Of a stretch of DNA of 21,472 nucleotides, positions 1 through 13,118 are shown in pieces. Origin of the DNA: DATECU01 sp035286745. Its GTDB lineage: Bacteria; Acidobacteriota; Vicinamibacteria; Fen-336. The position numbers and the translations under genes were made by a program. The notes beneath the pieces are model-generated. The model was not told the DNA's origin, made no database searches, and was given only the letters and a program-made list of their open reading frames with translations. The stretch covers positions 1 through 21,472 of the forward strand of contig DATECU010000017.1 of NCBI GenBank assembly GCA_035286745.1, read 5' to 3'. Position 1 is the stretch's first letter, and each line of letters begins with the position of its first letter.

Positions 1-1628
1 CCCTCCTGCAGCCGGTAGTGGACGTGCCCGGCCTCGTCCACGAGGTAGGTGCCGTCGGGAATCCCATCCATTCCACCCGCGCGCGCGACTCGATACCGCT
101 GTCCGTCCAGCCCGCTCTCGAATCGGGCTCCCTCGCTCGCCGGCAACCACACGTCGTAGTTCGCCGACTGCACGCTCCGGTTGTTGTTGTTGATGGTCTG
201 AACCGTCCAGCCGATCACCACCACGCTGGTGACCACACCCACCATCAACGCCACCTGTTGCCGCCAAGGAGTGCCACCCACCAGGAAGCTGGTCTTGAGA
301 TCCTGGCTGGTGGTGCCGGCGTTGCTGGAGGCGATGCACACAACGGCGCCGATTGAGAGCGCTGCCGCCGTGTACGCGTGTCCGGTCCAGCCCAGCGCTA
401 TGAAGATGAGGCAGGTCCCCATAAGGGTGGCGATGGCCATGCCGCTGATGGGGTTCGAGGATGATCCCAATTCTCCCGTTATACGCGACGACACCACCGA
501 GAAGAAGAAGCCGAAGACCACGATGGCCACCGCCGACAACAGGCTGATGCCCAAGCCCGGCACTGCCTTGAGCTGCGGCAGGAACGTCATGAACAAGGTC
601 AGACCGATCGAGCCCCCAAGCACCACCGTGATGGGGAGGTCCCGCTGAGTTCGGGGCCGGTCGTCAGCCGCCCCAGCGCTGAGCTTGAGATCGCGGAACG
701 AGGATCGGAACGAGTCGAAGATGGTGGGCAGTGCCTTGATCAGGTTGATGATGCCACCGGCCGCCACCGCGCCGGCCCCGATGTAGCGGATGTAGCGGCT
801 CCAGATCTCGTCGGGCGACATGGCGCCAATCAGGCTGGTCGCCGGGTACAGGGGCGAAGCCCGGCCCTCGCCGAACAGAGCGATGGCGGGAATCAGCACC
901 AGCCAGGACAGGAGACCCCCACCCACCATGATGGCCGACGACCGATAGCCGATGATGTAGCCCACACCCAGCAGTTCCGGGGAGACGTCGCAGGCGACCT
1001 TGGAGGCCTTGAGCGAGGGGATGTGGATCTCGGGGATCCCAGCCCAGAGCTTCGAGACCGCGGTCGCGAACTTGTAGGCCAAGCCCACGAAAAGTCCCTT
1101 GAACACGAAGCTGGCCTGAGTGCCCCGCTCCTCGCCTGCAATCAGCACTTCTGCGCACGCCGTCCCTTCGGGATAGGTGAGGACCCCGTGCTCCTTCACG
1201 ATCAGGTAGCGCCGCAGCGGGATCATCATCAGGACGCCGAGCACGCCGCCGCAGAGCGCCAGCACCAAAGTCCGCGTCCAGTCCATCTCGAAGCCCAGGA
1301 GCACCAGCGCCGGCAAGGTGAAGGCCACCCCGGCCGCAATGGACTCCCCCGCCGAGCCGGTGGTTTGGACCACCGTGTTCTCGAGGATGGAAGCGCGCCC
1401 CCCGAGCAGCTTGGAAAAGGCCCGAAAGAGCGTGATGGAGATGACCGCGATGGGCACTGATGCCGAGACCGTTAGGCCAACTCGAAGTGCCAGGTAGACC
1501 GAGGAGGCGCCGAACACCAGGCCGAGAAGCGATCCCACCGCGACGGCCCGAACCGTCAGCTCGGGCAGGTTGGCCTCGTCGGGGACATACGGTTTGAAGG
1601 CTGCGGCCGCCGGTCGCGTCTCTTCCAC
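1..1628 (-). CDS. OPT-family oligopeptide transporter, 3' end beyond window
   Basis: Integral membrane protein of the oligopeptide transporter (OPT) superfamily, which takes up small peptides or metal chelates, probably driven by protons. The frame stays open from a GTG at 1628 to the left edge (542 codons); bacterial members usually have about 600-700 residues, so only the C-terminus is missing. The most diagnostic stretch is SRITGELGSSSNPISGM, encoded near 432-485, which matches the family's conserved GSSNNPVSGM region. Other family-like stretches are YLALRVGLTVSASVPIAV near the N-terminus and YPEGTACAEVLIAGE. Many hydrophobic segments alternate with short loops. The GTG start was chosen because GGAGG lies 5 nt upstream and no in-frame ATG precedes it. 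It is divergent from the ferredoxin-like gene with 88 nt between. The family is confident; the substrate cannot be told. Confidence 0.9.
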   Translation of the reverse strand, partial: MEETRPAAAAFKPYVPDEANLPELTVRAVAVGSLLGLVFGASSVYLALRVGLTVSASVPIAVISITLFRAFSKLLGGRASILENTVVQTTGSAGESIAAGVAFTLPALVLLGFEMDWTRTLVLALCGGVLGVLMMIPLRRYLIVKEHGVLTYPEGTACAEVLIAGEERGTQASFVFKGLFVGLAYKFATAVSKLWAGIPEIHIPSLKASKVACDVSPELLGVGYIIGYRSSAIMVGGGLLSWLVLIPAIALFGEGRASPLYPATSLIGAMSPDEIWSRYIRYIGAGAVAAGGIINLIKALPTIFDSFRSSFRDLKLSAGAADDRPRTQRDLPITVVLGGSIGLTLFMTFLPQLKAVPGLGISLLSAVAIVVFGFFFSVVSSRITGELGSSSNPISGMAIATLMGTCLIFIALGWTGHAYTAAALSIGAVVCIASSNAGTTSQDLKTSFLVGGTPWRQQVALMVGVVTSVVVIGWTVQTINNNNRSVQSANYDVWLPASEGARFESGLDGQRYRVARAGGMDGIPDGTYLVDEAGHVHYRLQE

Positions 1629-1673
1629 CTGCACCTCCCTGGAAACGGCGCATTCTAGCCCGACTGCCCGCGC

Positions 1674-1702
1674 TTTGCCGGCAGGAGGGGCCGTGCTGTA
1701 AT
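1674..1702 (+). promoter_or_regulatory. Candidate sigma-70 promoter for the ferredoxin-like gene
   Basis: TTTGCC (1674-1679) and TGTAAT (1697-1702) are separated by 17 nt, resembling TTGACA/TATAAT. Transcription would begin near 1709, about 8 nt before the ATG at 1717, so the mRNA would be nearly leaderless. This fits the absence of a Shine-Dalgarno at that start. The -35 match is weak. Confidence 0.3.
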
Positions 1703-1716
1703 GGCGGCACGCCCCC

Positions 1717-2049
1717 ATGAGTGAGGAAGCCGCTTCCGGACTCCTGGAGCCCTACGAGAGGCTCATCCCGATCGAGGTCCTGGGACGACTGCTGGAGGTT
1801 CCCGACAACAACCTGCTCCTGCGCCAGCTCCAGTTCCTGGCGCCCGAGATCGGCTTCGGCAAGTACTGCTGGAACGGCGAATGCCGCTACTGCGAGGTCA
1901 CCTACCGCCGAGAGAGCGACGGGGCCGAGCTTTCCGCGCTGGCCTGCCGGGTCAAGGGCTTCCCCGGCATGTGTGTCACCAAGCTCGCCGCCGAGGTCCG
2001 CTACAACCTGAGTCTGGCCCTGGCCCGCGCCCAACGCGCCCCGCGGTAG
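1717..2049 (+). CDS. Small [2Fe-2S] ferredoxin-like protein
   Basis: A 110-aa soluble protein that probably carries one plant-type [2Fe-2S] cluster and transfers electrons. Cysteines C51, C56 and C59 form C-x4-C-x2-C in the string YCWNGECRYCE, the usual loop for three cluster ligands. C77 in LSALACRV sits where ferredoxins have LACQ with the fourth ligand. The gap from third to fourth cysteine is only 17 residues, shorter than in typical plant-type ferredoxins (about 29), and there is an extra C86. No signal peptide or membrane segment is seen. No Shine-Dalgarno precedes the ATG; the purine-rich AGGAGGGG at 1683-1690 is too far away. It stands alone between a divergent transporter and a convergent unknown gene, so no partner is suggested. 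Another zinc or iron-binding small fold is possible. Confidence 0.6.
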   Translation: MSEEAASGLLEPYERLIPIEVLGRLLEVPDNNLLLRQLQFLAPEIGFGKYCWNGECRYCEVTYRRESDGAELSALACRVKGFPGMCVTKLAAEVRYNLSLALARAQRAPR

Positions 2050-2092
2050 GATGGAGACGCTCCGCGCTCGGCCATGCGTCGCAGGTCGTAGC

Positions 2093-2281
2093 TGTCAGCG
2101 TTCAGCATTCAGCGTTCAGCCACAGCAAGCGGCGAGAGGTGTTGTGGGCACGCGGATCCCGCTCGACGTGACCCCGTGCCGTTCGCGGCTGTCCGTCGCC
2201 GCTGAGCGCGAATTGCCAGGTCCCGGCGGTCCCCAGCCTCAGGCCTCGCCGTAGCTGACCGCTGAGTGCTGATAGCTGACG
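2093..2281. repeat. Fold-back heptad repeat element A
   Basis: The left arm has four 7-nt units ending in CAGC (2093-2099, 2100-2106, 2107-2113, 2114-2120). The right arm has four units starting GCTGA (2254-2260, 2261-2267, 2268-2274, 2275-2281). The arms are inverted copies, 23 of 28 bases pairing, around a 133-nt core with no gene. The right arm begins after GCCGTA, the same lead-in as in element C. The element fills the gap between two convergent genes and ends 6 nt before the stop codon of the 2288-3127 gene. It could act as a two-way terminator-like hairpin, but there is no T-run. Confidence 0.85.
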
Positions 2282-2287
2282 GCCTGG

Positions 2288-3127
2288 TTATGTGTCCCGC
2301 AGCCGTGAGTGAACCTGGCGCCAGGTGGTCATCAGGCTGTTGCGCATCACATCCAGTCGTTTTGTGTTGAACTCCGACGGCTCCTTGCCGGCGAGGCTGT
2401 CCTTGGCCCGAGAGACCAGCTTGCGGCAAGTCTGGAGCAGGATATCGTCGGCCTTGCCGGCCGCCTTCAGGCGCCGTAGATCCCCCGCCAGCTCGATGAT
2501 GATGCGCTCGATCTCGAGCACGCGTTCGCGCAGCTCCAGGTCCAGCGGGTAGAGGACCTCTTCGGGCTCGGGCGCTTCTTCCACCCTCTCGTTGACGGGT
2601 GGCGGCGGAGGCGCTTCCACCACCCCGGCCGCCTTCTCGCCCTTCAGTTCTCGCCAGGCCTTGGAGAACAGGAACGGGAAGAGGGCGTTGGCATCCTCGA
2701 ACTCCCGCTTGGCCTCCTCCCGCTTGGTCAGGTAGTACTCGCGGATCAGGCCCTTGAGCCGCGCCACCATGCGCCGCTCCTTCTCCTCGATGACGGTCCG
2801 CGACTCGGCCCACAGCTCCTGGATCCGGTCGGAGACAAAACGATTGTGCTCGTGACTGCGAACGTCAGGGAAGTCGTAGTCGCGCCCCCACACGATGCGA
2901 GCGTTCGGCTCACCGTAGTTGGCGTAGGCGATCACGTTGACGCGGCGCACTTCGGTCTCCGTCACCCGATCCAGGACCGGTCCCCGGTCTTCGATCTGGA
3001 CGTGGTACAGGGTGCCGGACGCGGAGACGTAGTTCTGGTTCAGCCCCACCACCTGGCACAGTCGGCGATCGAGCGGCCCGACGGGCCCTGGAGAGGGCGA
3101 TTCGGCGGAGCCGGGCGGTCGGCTCAC
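2288..3127 (-). CDS. Unrecognised 279-aa protein with charged helical halves
   Basis: I do not recognise this protein. Residues 1-25 are Pro/Ser-rich and probably disordered. Residues 30-90 look like a compact globular part (GTLYHVQIEDRGPVLDRV, then NVIAYANYGEPNARIV). Residues 91-165 are highly charged and helical, with HEHNRF and an Arg/Lys/Glu-rich stretch. Residues 166-190 form a Pro/Glu linker, and residues 193-279 are again charged and helical, coiled-coil-like. No signal peptide or membrane segment is seen, so it is probably cytoplasmic. The GTG start is supported by GGAGG 8 nt upstream. A start a few codons later, nearer residue 27, cannot be excluded. Codon use matches the neighbours. 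It is divergent from dnaK across 354 nt and convergent with the ferredoxin-like gene across repeat A. Confidence 0.75.
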   Translation of the reverse strand: MSRPPGSAESPSPGPVGPLDRRLCQVVGLNQNYVSASGTLYHVQIEDRGPVLDRVTETEVRRVNVIAYANYGEPNARIVWGRDYDFPDVRSHEHNRFVSDRIQELWAESRTVIEEKERRMVARLKGLIREYYLTKREEAKREFEDANALFPFLFSKAWRELKGEKAAGVVEAPPPPPVNERVEEAPEPEEVLYPLDLELRERVLEIERIIIELAGDLRRLKAAGKADDILLQTCRKLVSRAKDSLAGKEPSEFNTKRLDVMRNSLMTTWRQVHSRLRDT

Positions 3128-3270
3128 GGGCCCGTCCTCCCGCGGATCAGCGCTTCGAAGTCCACCGTGAGTCGCCTACCAGAATTCACCCGGAGCCTCA
3201 AGCGACGGGAGGGTGGCGGCACTCGACTCCGAAGCCACGGACCGACTCCCGGTTAAGCGCAAGTGTCCGA

Positions 3271-3299
3271 AATTTAGCAGACTCACGCCCGGTTCACAA
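3271..3299 (-). promoter_or_regulatory. Candidate promoter for the 2288-3127 gene
   Basis: On the minus strand TTGTGA (3299-3294) and TAAATT (3276-3271) are 17 nt apart, each matching 4 of 6 consensus bases. It would give a leader of about 137 nt before the GTG at 3127. No better pair was seen nearer the gene. Confidence 0.35.
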
Positions 3300-3359
3300 T
3301 GCCCTCGGTCTGGTCGGTCGGCGGACCGGCGACCGTGGCGGCGTGGCATGAGTCAGTTC

Positions 3360-3374
3360 CACTAAGATTTAGTG
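3360..3374. promoter_or_regulatory. Palindrome abutting the dnaK -35 box, possible operator
   Basis: CACTAA-GAT-TTAGTG is a perfect 6-bp inverted repeat with a 3-nt centre. It ends one base before the -35 hexamer at 3376. That position suits a protein that competes with or recruits RNA polymerase at the dnaK promoter. The sequence matches neither CIRCE (HrcA) nor HAIR (HspR) as I know them, so the protein is unknown. At this length a chance palindrome is possible. Confidence 0.4.
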
Positions 3375-3375
3375 C

Positions 3376-3404
3376 TTGACATTCGCTAATCCACGACCTA
3401 TTAT
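3376..3404 (+). promoter_or_regulatory. Sigma-70 promoter of the dnaK chaperone genes
   Basis: TTGACA (3376-3381, perfect) is followed after exactly 17 nt by TATTAT (3399-3404, 5 of 6). This is one of the best promoter matches in the window. Transcription should start near 3411, leaving a leader of about 71 nt before the dnaK ATG. It also argues against the longer reading frame that opens at 3404, because that start would lie upstream of the transcript. Confidence 0.8.
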
Positions 3405-3425
3405 TGGCATGGGAATCAAGAAGCC

Positions 3426-3468
3426 GGGCGGCAAGCGGTTTGGTATCGCGGCCGCCCTCGCGACGAGG
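3426..3468 (+). promoter_or_regulatory. Possible structured leader of dnaK masking its ribosome site
   Basis: Two overlapping pairings are possible in the leader. GGGCGGC (3426-3432) pairs perfectly with GCCGCCC (3451-3457) across an 18-nt loop. CCTCG (3456-3460) pairs with CGAGG (3464-3468), which is part of the only Shine-Dalgarno-like run (GAGGAG, 3465-3470) before the ATG at 3482. The two pairings share 3456-3457, so they compete. An RNA thermometer or other translational switch is an inference from this geometry; it does not match a ROSE or fourU motif that I can name. Confidence 0.35.
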
Positions 3469-3481
3469 AGCGCAAGCGGTC

Positions 3482-5380
<1,899 letters not shown>

Positions 5381-5391
5381 GCGCGCCAGCC

Positions 5392-5407
5392 TTCGCCGAA
5401 GGGCGAA
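5392..5407 (+). other. Small hairpin between dnaK and hsp20
   Basis: TTCGCC (5392-5397) pairs with GGCGAA (5402-5407) around the tetraloop GAAG. It starts 12 nt after the dnaK stop and ends 15 nt before the hsp20 ribosome site. There is no T-run, so it is more likely an mRNA-stabilising or processing hairpin than a terminator. Confidence 0.4.
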
Positions 5408-5433
5408 CCGGCTCGAACCAGAGAGGAGGAGAC

Positions 5434-5895
5434 ATGACAATCGTGCGATGGGAGCCATTTCGGGGTCTGACCTCGCTGCAGGATCGGATGAACCGGTTGT
5501 TCGAGGAGTCCTTCCGCGGCCTGCCAGGACCCGCCGAGGAGGACTGGGCCTTGGGCGGCGCCTGGGCCCCGCCGGTCGACATTTACGAGCACGAGGGCAA
5601 CATCGTCCTGAAGGCGGAGCTGCCAGGGGTGGACCCCAAGGACGTGGACGTCCGCCTGGAAAACAACGTGCTCACGCTCCGCGGCGAGCGCAAGTTCGGC
5701 GGCGAGGTGACGCGGGAGAACTACCATCGAGTGGAGAGGAGCTACGGCAACTTCAGCCGCTCCTTCACCCTCCCCTCGGTGGTGGACCAGCAGCACATCA
5801 AAGCCGACTTCAAGGACGGCGTCTTGCAGGTGACCCTCCCCAAGCGGGAAGAGGCCAAGCCCAAGCAGATCCAGATCGCCGTCGGCAAGTCGTGA
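5434..5895 (+). CDS. Hsp20/alpha-crystallin small heat-shock protein
   Basis: ATP-independent holdase that keeps unfolding proteins soluble until DnaK or GroEL can refold them. The 153-aa length is typical. Residues 1-45 are the variable N-terminal arm (MTIVRWEPFRGLTSLQDRMN is characteristic of this bacterial class). Residues 47-140 form the alpha-crystallin domain, with PPVDIYEHEGNIVLKAELPG and the conserved DGVLQVTLPK near its end. The C-terminal I-x-I anchor is IQI at 146-148. The ATG at 5434 has a strong GAGGAGGA ribosome site at 5423-5430. It lies 53 nt after dnaK and 93 nt before groES, so it is probably co-transcribed with dnaK. Confidence 0.96.
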   Translation: MTIVRWEPFRGLTSLQDRMNRLFEESFRGLPGPAEEDWALGGAWAPPVDIYEHEGNIVLKAELPGVDPKDVDVRLENNVLTLRGERKFGGEVTRENYHRVERSYGNFSRSFTLPSVVDQQHIKADFKDGVLQVTLPKREEAKPKQIQIAVGKS

Positions 5896-5933
5896 TCGCC
5901 TGACGCCGGTTCCTACCGGCACGGGCTCGGAAC

Positions 5934-5960
5934 GGATGGGCGAGATCCCCTCGCCCGTCC
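5934..5960 (+). other. Strong hairpin between hsp20 and groES
   Basis: GGATGGGCGAG (5934-5944) and CTCGCCCGTCC (5950-5960) form an 11-bp stem with one G-U pair and a 5-nt loop. Only TTTC follows, about 10 nt further on, so it is not a classical terminator. It ends 16 nt before the groES ribosome site GGAGGAGC (5977-5984). It may be a partial terminator, a processing site or a stability element separating the dnaK-hsp20 and groES messages. Confidence 0.55.
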
Positions 5961-5988
5961 GCGTTCACGTTTCTATGGAGGAGCAAGC

Positions 5989-6279
5989 ATGGCAAAGGTC
6001 ACACCGCTCAGGGATCGGGTCTTGCTGCGCAGGATCGAGGAAGCGGAACAGAAGGTCGGCGGCATCATCATCCCCGACACCGCCAAGGAGAAGCCGCAGC
6101 AGGCGGAGGTCATCGCCGTGGGCAGCGGACGACTTCTCGACAGCGGCGAGAGGATGGCCCCTGCGGTCAAGGCCGGGGACAAGGTGCTGGTGGGCAAGTG
6201 GTCGGGAACCGAGGTCAAGCTGGACGGCGTCGAGTACCTGATCCTGAAGGAAGACGAGATCCTGGGGATTTTGGGATAA
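5989..6279 (+). CDS. groES: Co-chaperonin GroES (Hsp10)
   Basis: Ten-kDa lid of the GroEL folding chamber; seven copies cap one GroEL ring and trigger release of substrate into the cavity. The protein has 96 aa, the usual size. PLRDRVLLRRIEEAE at 6-20 is the signature N-terminal strand. The mobile loop that docks on GroEL is about residues 17-38, including GGIIIPDTA. Near the C-terminus GVEYLILKEDEILGIL is typical. The ATG has the strong ribosome site GGAGGAGC 4 nt upstream. GroEL follows, but only after an unusually long 265-nt gap filled by repeat B. No CIRCE operator was seen upstream. Confidence 0.98.
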   Translation: MAKVTPLRDRVLLRRIEEAEQKVGGIIIPDTAKEKPQQAEVIAVGSGRLLDSGERMAPAVKAGDKVLVGKWSGTEVKLDGVEYLILKEDEILGILG

Positions 6280-6285
6280 CGAAGC

Positions 6286-6528
6286 AGTCAGCTAGTCAGC
6301 TACGGAGAACGGAGGCAGGCAGCTATCAGCGGTCAGCAGTCAGCTAGCGAAACGAAACGGAATGAAACGCAGAGCTAAGACCCAAGAAGCCAGCAAGAGC
6401 GAACGGCCGGCCATCGAGTTACCCACTTCGGTGGCGTCGGTCGTAGCTGATAGCTGAGCGCAGAATGCTGATCGCTACCGTCTATGGAGACCCGTTCGTA
6501 GCTGAAAGCTGATCGCTGATTGCTCTCG
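6286..6528. repeat. Fold-back heptad repeat element B, between groES and groEL
   Basis: Two left-hand sets of TCAGC units occur: AGTCAGC at 6286-6292 with an 8-nt unit at 6293-6300, then four heptads at 6317-6344. Two right-hand sets of GCTGA units follow: five heptads at 6446-6480 (two degenerate) and three clear heptads at 6501-6521 with a decayed fourth. The inner left set and the last right set are inverted copies, roughly 23 of 30 bases. AAACGAAAC beside the inner left arm recurs, inverted, beside the right arm of element C. The element begins 7 nt after the groES stop and ends 3 nt before the groEL ribosome site (about 6532). If the two genes share a message, it is transcribed between them. 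Confidence 0.85.
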
Positions 6529-6544
6529 TCAAAGGAGACACGAA

Positions 6545-8176
<1,632 letters not shown>

Positions 8177-8201
8177 TCTGGCCGAATTGCTGGACGGTGG
8201 A

Positions 8202-8217
8202 GCCCCCGGATGGGGGC
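8202..8217 (+). terminator. GC-rich hairpin after groEL, possible terminator
   Basis: GCCCCC (8202-8207) pairs with GGGGGC (8212-8217) across a GGAT loop, 25 nt after the groEL stop. No T-run follows, so it would be an atypical intrinsic terminator. The bases right after it belong to the larger inverted repeat at 8219-8271. Confidence 0.4.
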
Positions 8218-8218
8218 A

Positions 8219-8271
8219 CCAGGAGTTGCGCCGGGCCACAACTTTTCACGCGCTTCCGGCGTAACTCCTGG
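8219..8271. repeat. 16-bp inverted repeat with 21-nt loop, groEL-htrA gap
   Basis: CCAGGAGTTGCGCCGG (8219-8234) and CCGGCGTAACTCCTGG (8256-8271) are inverted copies; the only non-standard pair is one G-U. The loop is 8235-8255. A competing shorter pairing exists: AGTTG (8224-8228) can instead pair with CAACT (8239-8243). No T-run follows on either strand, no ORF covers it and no flanking direct repeat was noticed. It may be a structured RNA, a protein site or the remnant of a small mobile repeat. Confidence 0.65.
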
Positions 8272-8310
8272 CACACCTTGATGTTCCTGGTCGGTCGCGA
8301 ATCCGTTTTC

Positions 8311-8345
8311 GGTGCCTTTGAGGCCGAGGGGCCTCCTTGGGCACC
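8311..8345 (+). other. Two-tier hairpin upstream of htrA
   Basis: An outer stem, GGTGCC (8311-8316) with GGCACC (8340-8345), encloses an inner stem, GAGGCC (8320-8325) with GGCCTC (8330-8335), capped by GAGG. The 3x4-nt gap between the stems forms an internal loop. It sits 82 nt before the htrA start, so it may belong to the htrA leader. No convincing promoter could be placed in 8272-8427. Confidence 0.5.
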
Positions 8346-8427
8346 ACCGGAATGGTCCTTGCATTAGCCAGAGCGCCTGGCCAGGTCTCGGACACGGCCG
8401 GCGCCGAAGAGAAGGGGTTGAGTTCCG

Positions 8428-9927
<1,500 letters not shown>

Positions 9928-9949
9928 GCCAGGAAGGAGGGTGTTCAAG

Positions 9950-10366
9950 ATGCCGCGCGCCAAGCATAACGACCAAGGGGAACGCTACGGGGTGCTCAAG
10001 AGCATGCTCGAGGACCGCCGCCGCGAGATCCAGGCCAAGCTGCGCTCGCTTCGAGAGACCCTGCCCGCAGAGGTGGCCGAGGTCAAGGACGCCGAGGAGC
10101 AGAGCGTGCACGACTTCGTGCAGGCGGTCGAGGTGGCATTGATGGAGATGAAGTCGGCCACCCTGGCCAAGATCGACGAGGCGGTCCGCCGCCTGGAGGA
10201 CGGAAGCTACGGCGTCTGCACCGAGTGCGGGACCGAGATCTCCGAGGCCCGCCTCAAGGCGCTGCCCTTCGCGGCCCTCTGCAGGCCTTGCCAAGAGCGG
10301 GAGGAAGAGAGCAAGATCCGGAACGACAGCCGGGCGATCCGGGAGTTCGCCCCCACTCTGCGCTAG
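9950..10366 (+). CDS. DksA/TraR-family zinc-finger protein
   Basis: Small regulator of the DksA/TraR type; the best-known members enter the RNA polymerase secondary channel and act with ppGpp on stress and ribosomal promoters. The protein has 138 aa. Residues 10-75 are charged and coiled-coil-forming (MLEDRRREIQAKLRSLRETL). The C4 zinc finger is C-x2-C-x17-C-x2-C (CTECGTEI, then LCRPCQE), preceded by the family motif RLEDGSYGVC. The ATG at 9950 was preferred to a GTG at 9941 because GGAGG lies 9 nt upstream of the ATG but directly touches the GTG. It sits between htrA (22 nt) and lon (32 nt). Whether it acts like E. coli DksA depends on the coiled-coil tip, which I cannot judge. Confidence 0.9.
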   Translation: MPRAKHNDQGERYGVLKSMLEDRRREIQAKLRSLRETLPAEVAEVKDAEEQSVHDFVQAVEVALMEMKSATLAKIDEAVRRLEDGSYGVCTECGTEISEARLKALPFAALCRPCQEREEESKIRNDSRAIREFAPTLR

Positions 10367-10398
10367 CTTGCGGTCGCACAACCTGGAGAACCCGAAGC

Positions 10399-12846
<2,448 letters not shown>

Positions 12847-12856
12847 GAACGCAAGC

Positions 12857-13118
12857 GATCAGCGGGCGGGAGCAATCAGCTATCAGCCGTCAGCTACGGC
12901 CGGGCAAGAGGCTGGAGAGGCGACCAGCGCGAATAGCATTCAACGGACGGCGCCTTGCCCTTCTCGATTGCACCGCGACCCGCTGTCGTTCGCACTCACT
13001 TCCCGACCCGTCGGTCGTTGCCGTAGCTGAAGGCCGAGTGCTGATCGGCGTCGTCCGCTGACTGCACATCCAGCGGTTTCGTTTGCCGTTGCTGATGGCT
13101 GATCGCTGACTGCTGAGT
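12857..13118. repeat. Fold-back heptad repeat element C, entering a gene end
   Basis: The left arm has GATCAGC at 12857-12863 and three heptads at 12874-12894. Right-hand GCTGA units form one set at 13026-13046 with a stray unit at 13057-13063, and a second set of four heptads at 13091-13118. The segment 12871-12900 is an inverted copy of 13085-13114 with 26 of 30 bases matching. The first right set is close to the right arm of element A, sharing GCCGTAGCTGA and GAGTGCTGAT. The right half lies inside the 3' end of the membrane-protein gene on the minus strand and contains its stop codon; the left end lies 10 nt after lon. Confidence 0.88.

Larger units (their letters stand above)
3128..3481. 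other. 354-nt divergent control region between the unknown gene and dnaK
   Basis: This gene-free stretch holds a candidate leftward promoter (3271-3299), a small palindrome (3360-3374), the dnaK promoter (3376-3404) and the dnaK leader (about 3411-3481), each described separately. Nothing recognisable was seen in 3128-3270. Neither a CIRCE element (TTAGCACTC-N9-GAGTGCTAA) nor a HAIR element was found. Confidence 0.7.

Noticed and set aside
664..2034. Minus-strand frame of 456 codons over the transporter
   Set aside because: It is a different frame from the OPT transporter, is Gly/Arg/Ala-rich without motifs and overlaps the well-supported ferredoxin-like gene.
2051..2254. 67-codon plus-strand frame in repeat A
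   Set aside because: It is read from the repeat arm and core, has no ribosome site and no coherent composition.
3404..3481. 26-residue N-terminal extension of DnaK
   Set aside because: Its TTG start lies upstream of the predicted transcript start, and MSKVIGIDLGTTNS at 3482 is the normal DnaK N-terminus.
6286..6528. CRISPR array
   Set aside because: Units are 7 nt with degenerate ends and no spacers of regular length, and no cas gene is present.
8337..8371. Promoter for htrA (TTGGGC-N17-TGCATT)
   Set aside because: Both hexamers match only three of six consensus positions, and the -35 lies inside the 8311-8345 hairpin.
10225..10398. N-terminal extension of Lon into the dksA-like gene
   Set aside because: The extension is Arg/Pro-rich shadow sequence of the upstream gene; the ATG at 10399 has a ribosome site and gives the usual Lon length.
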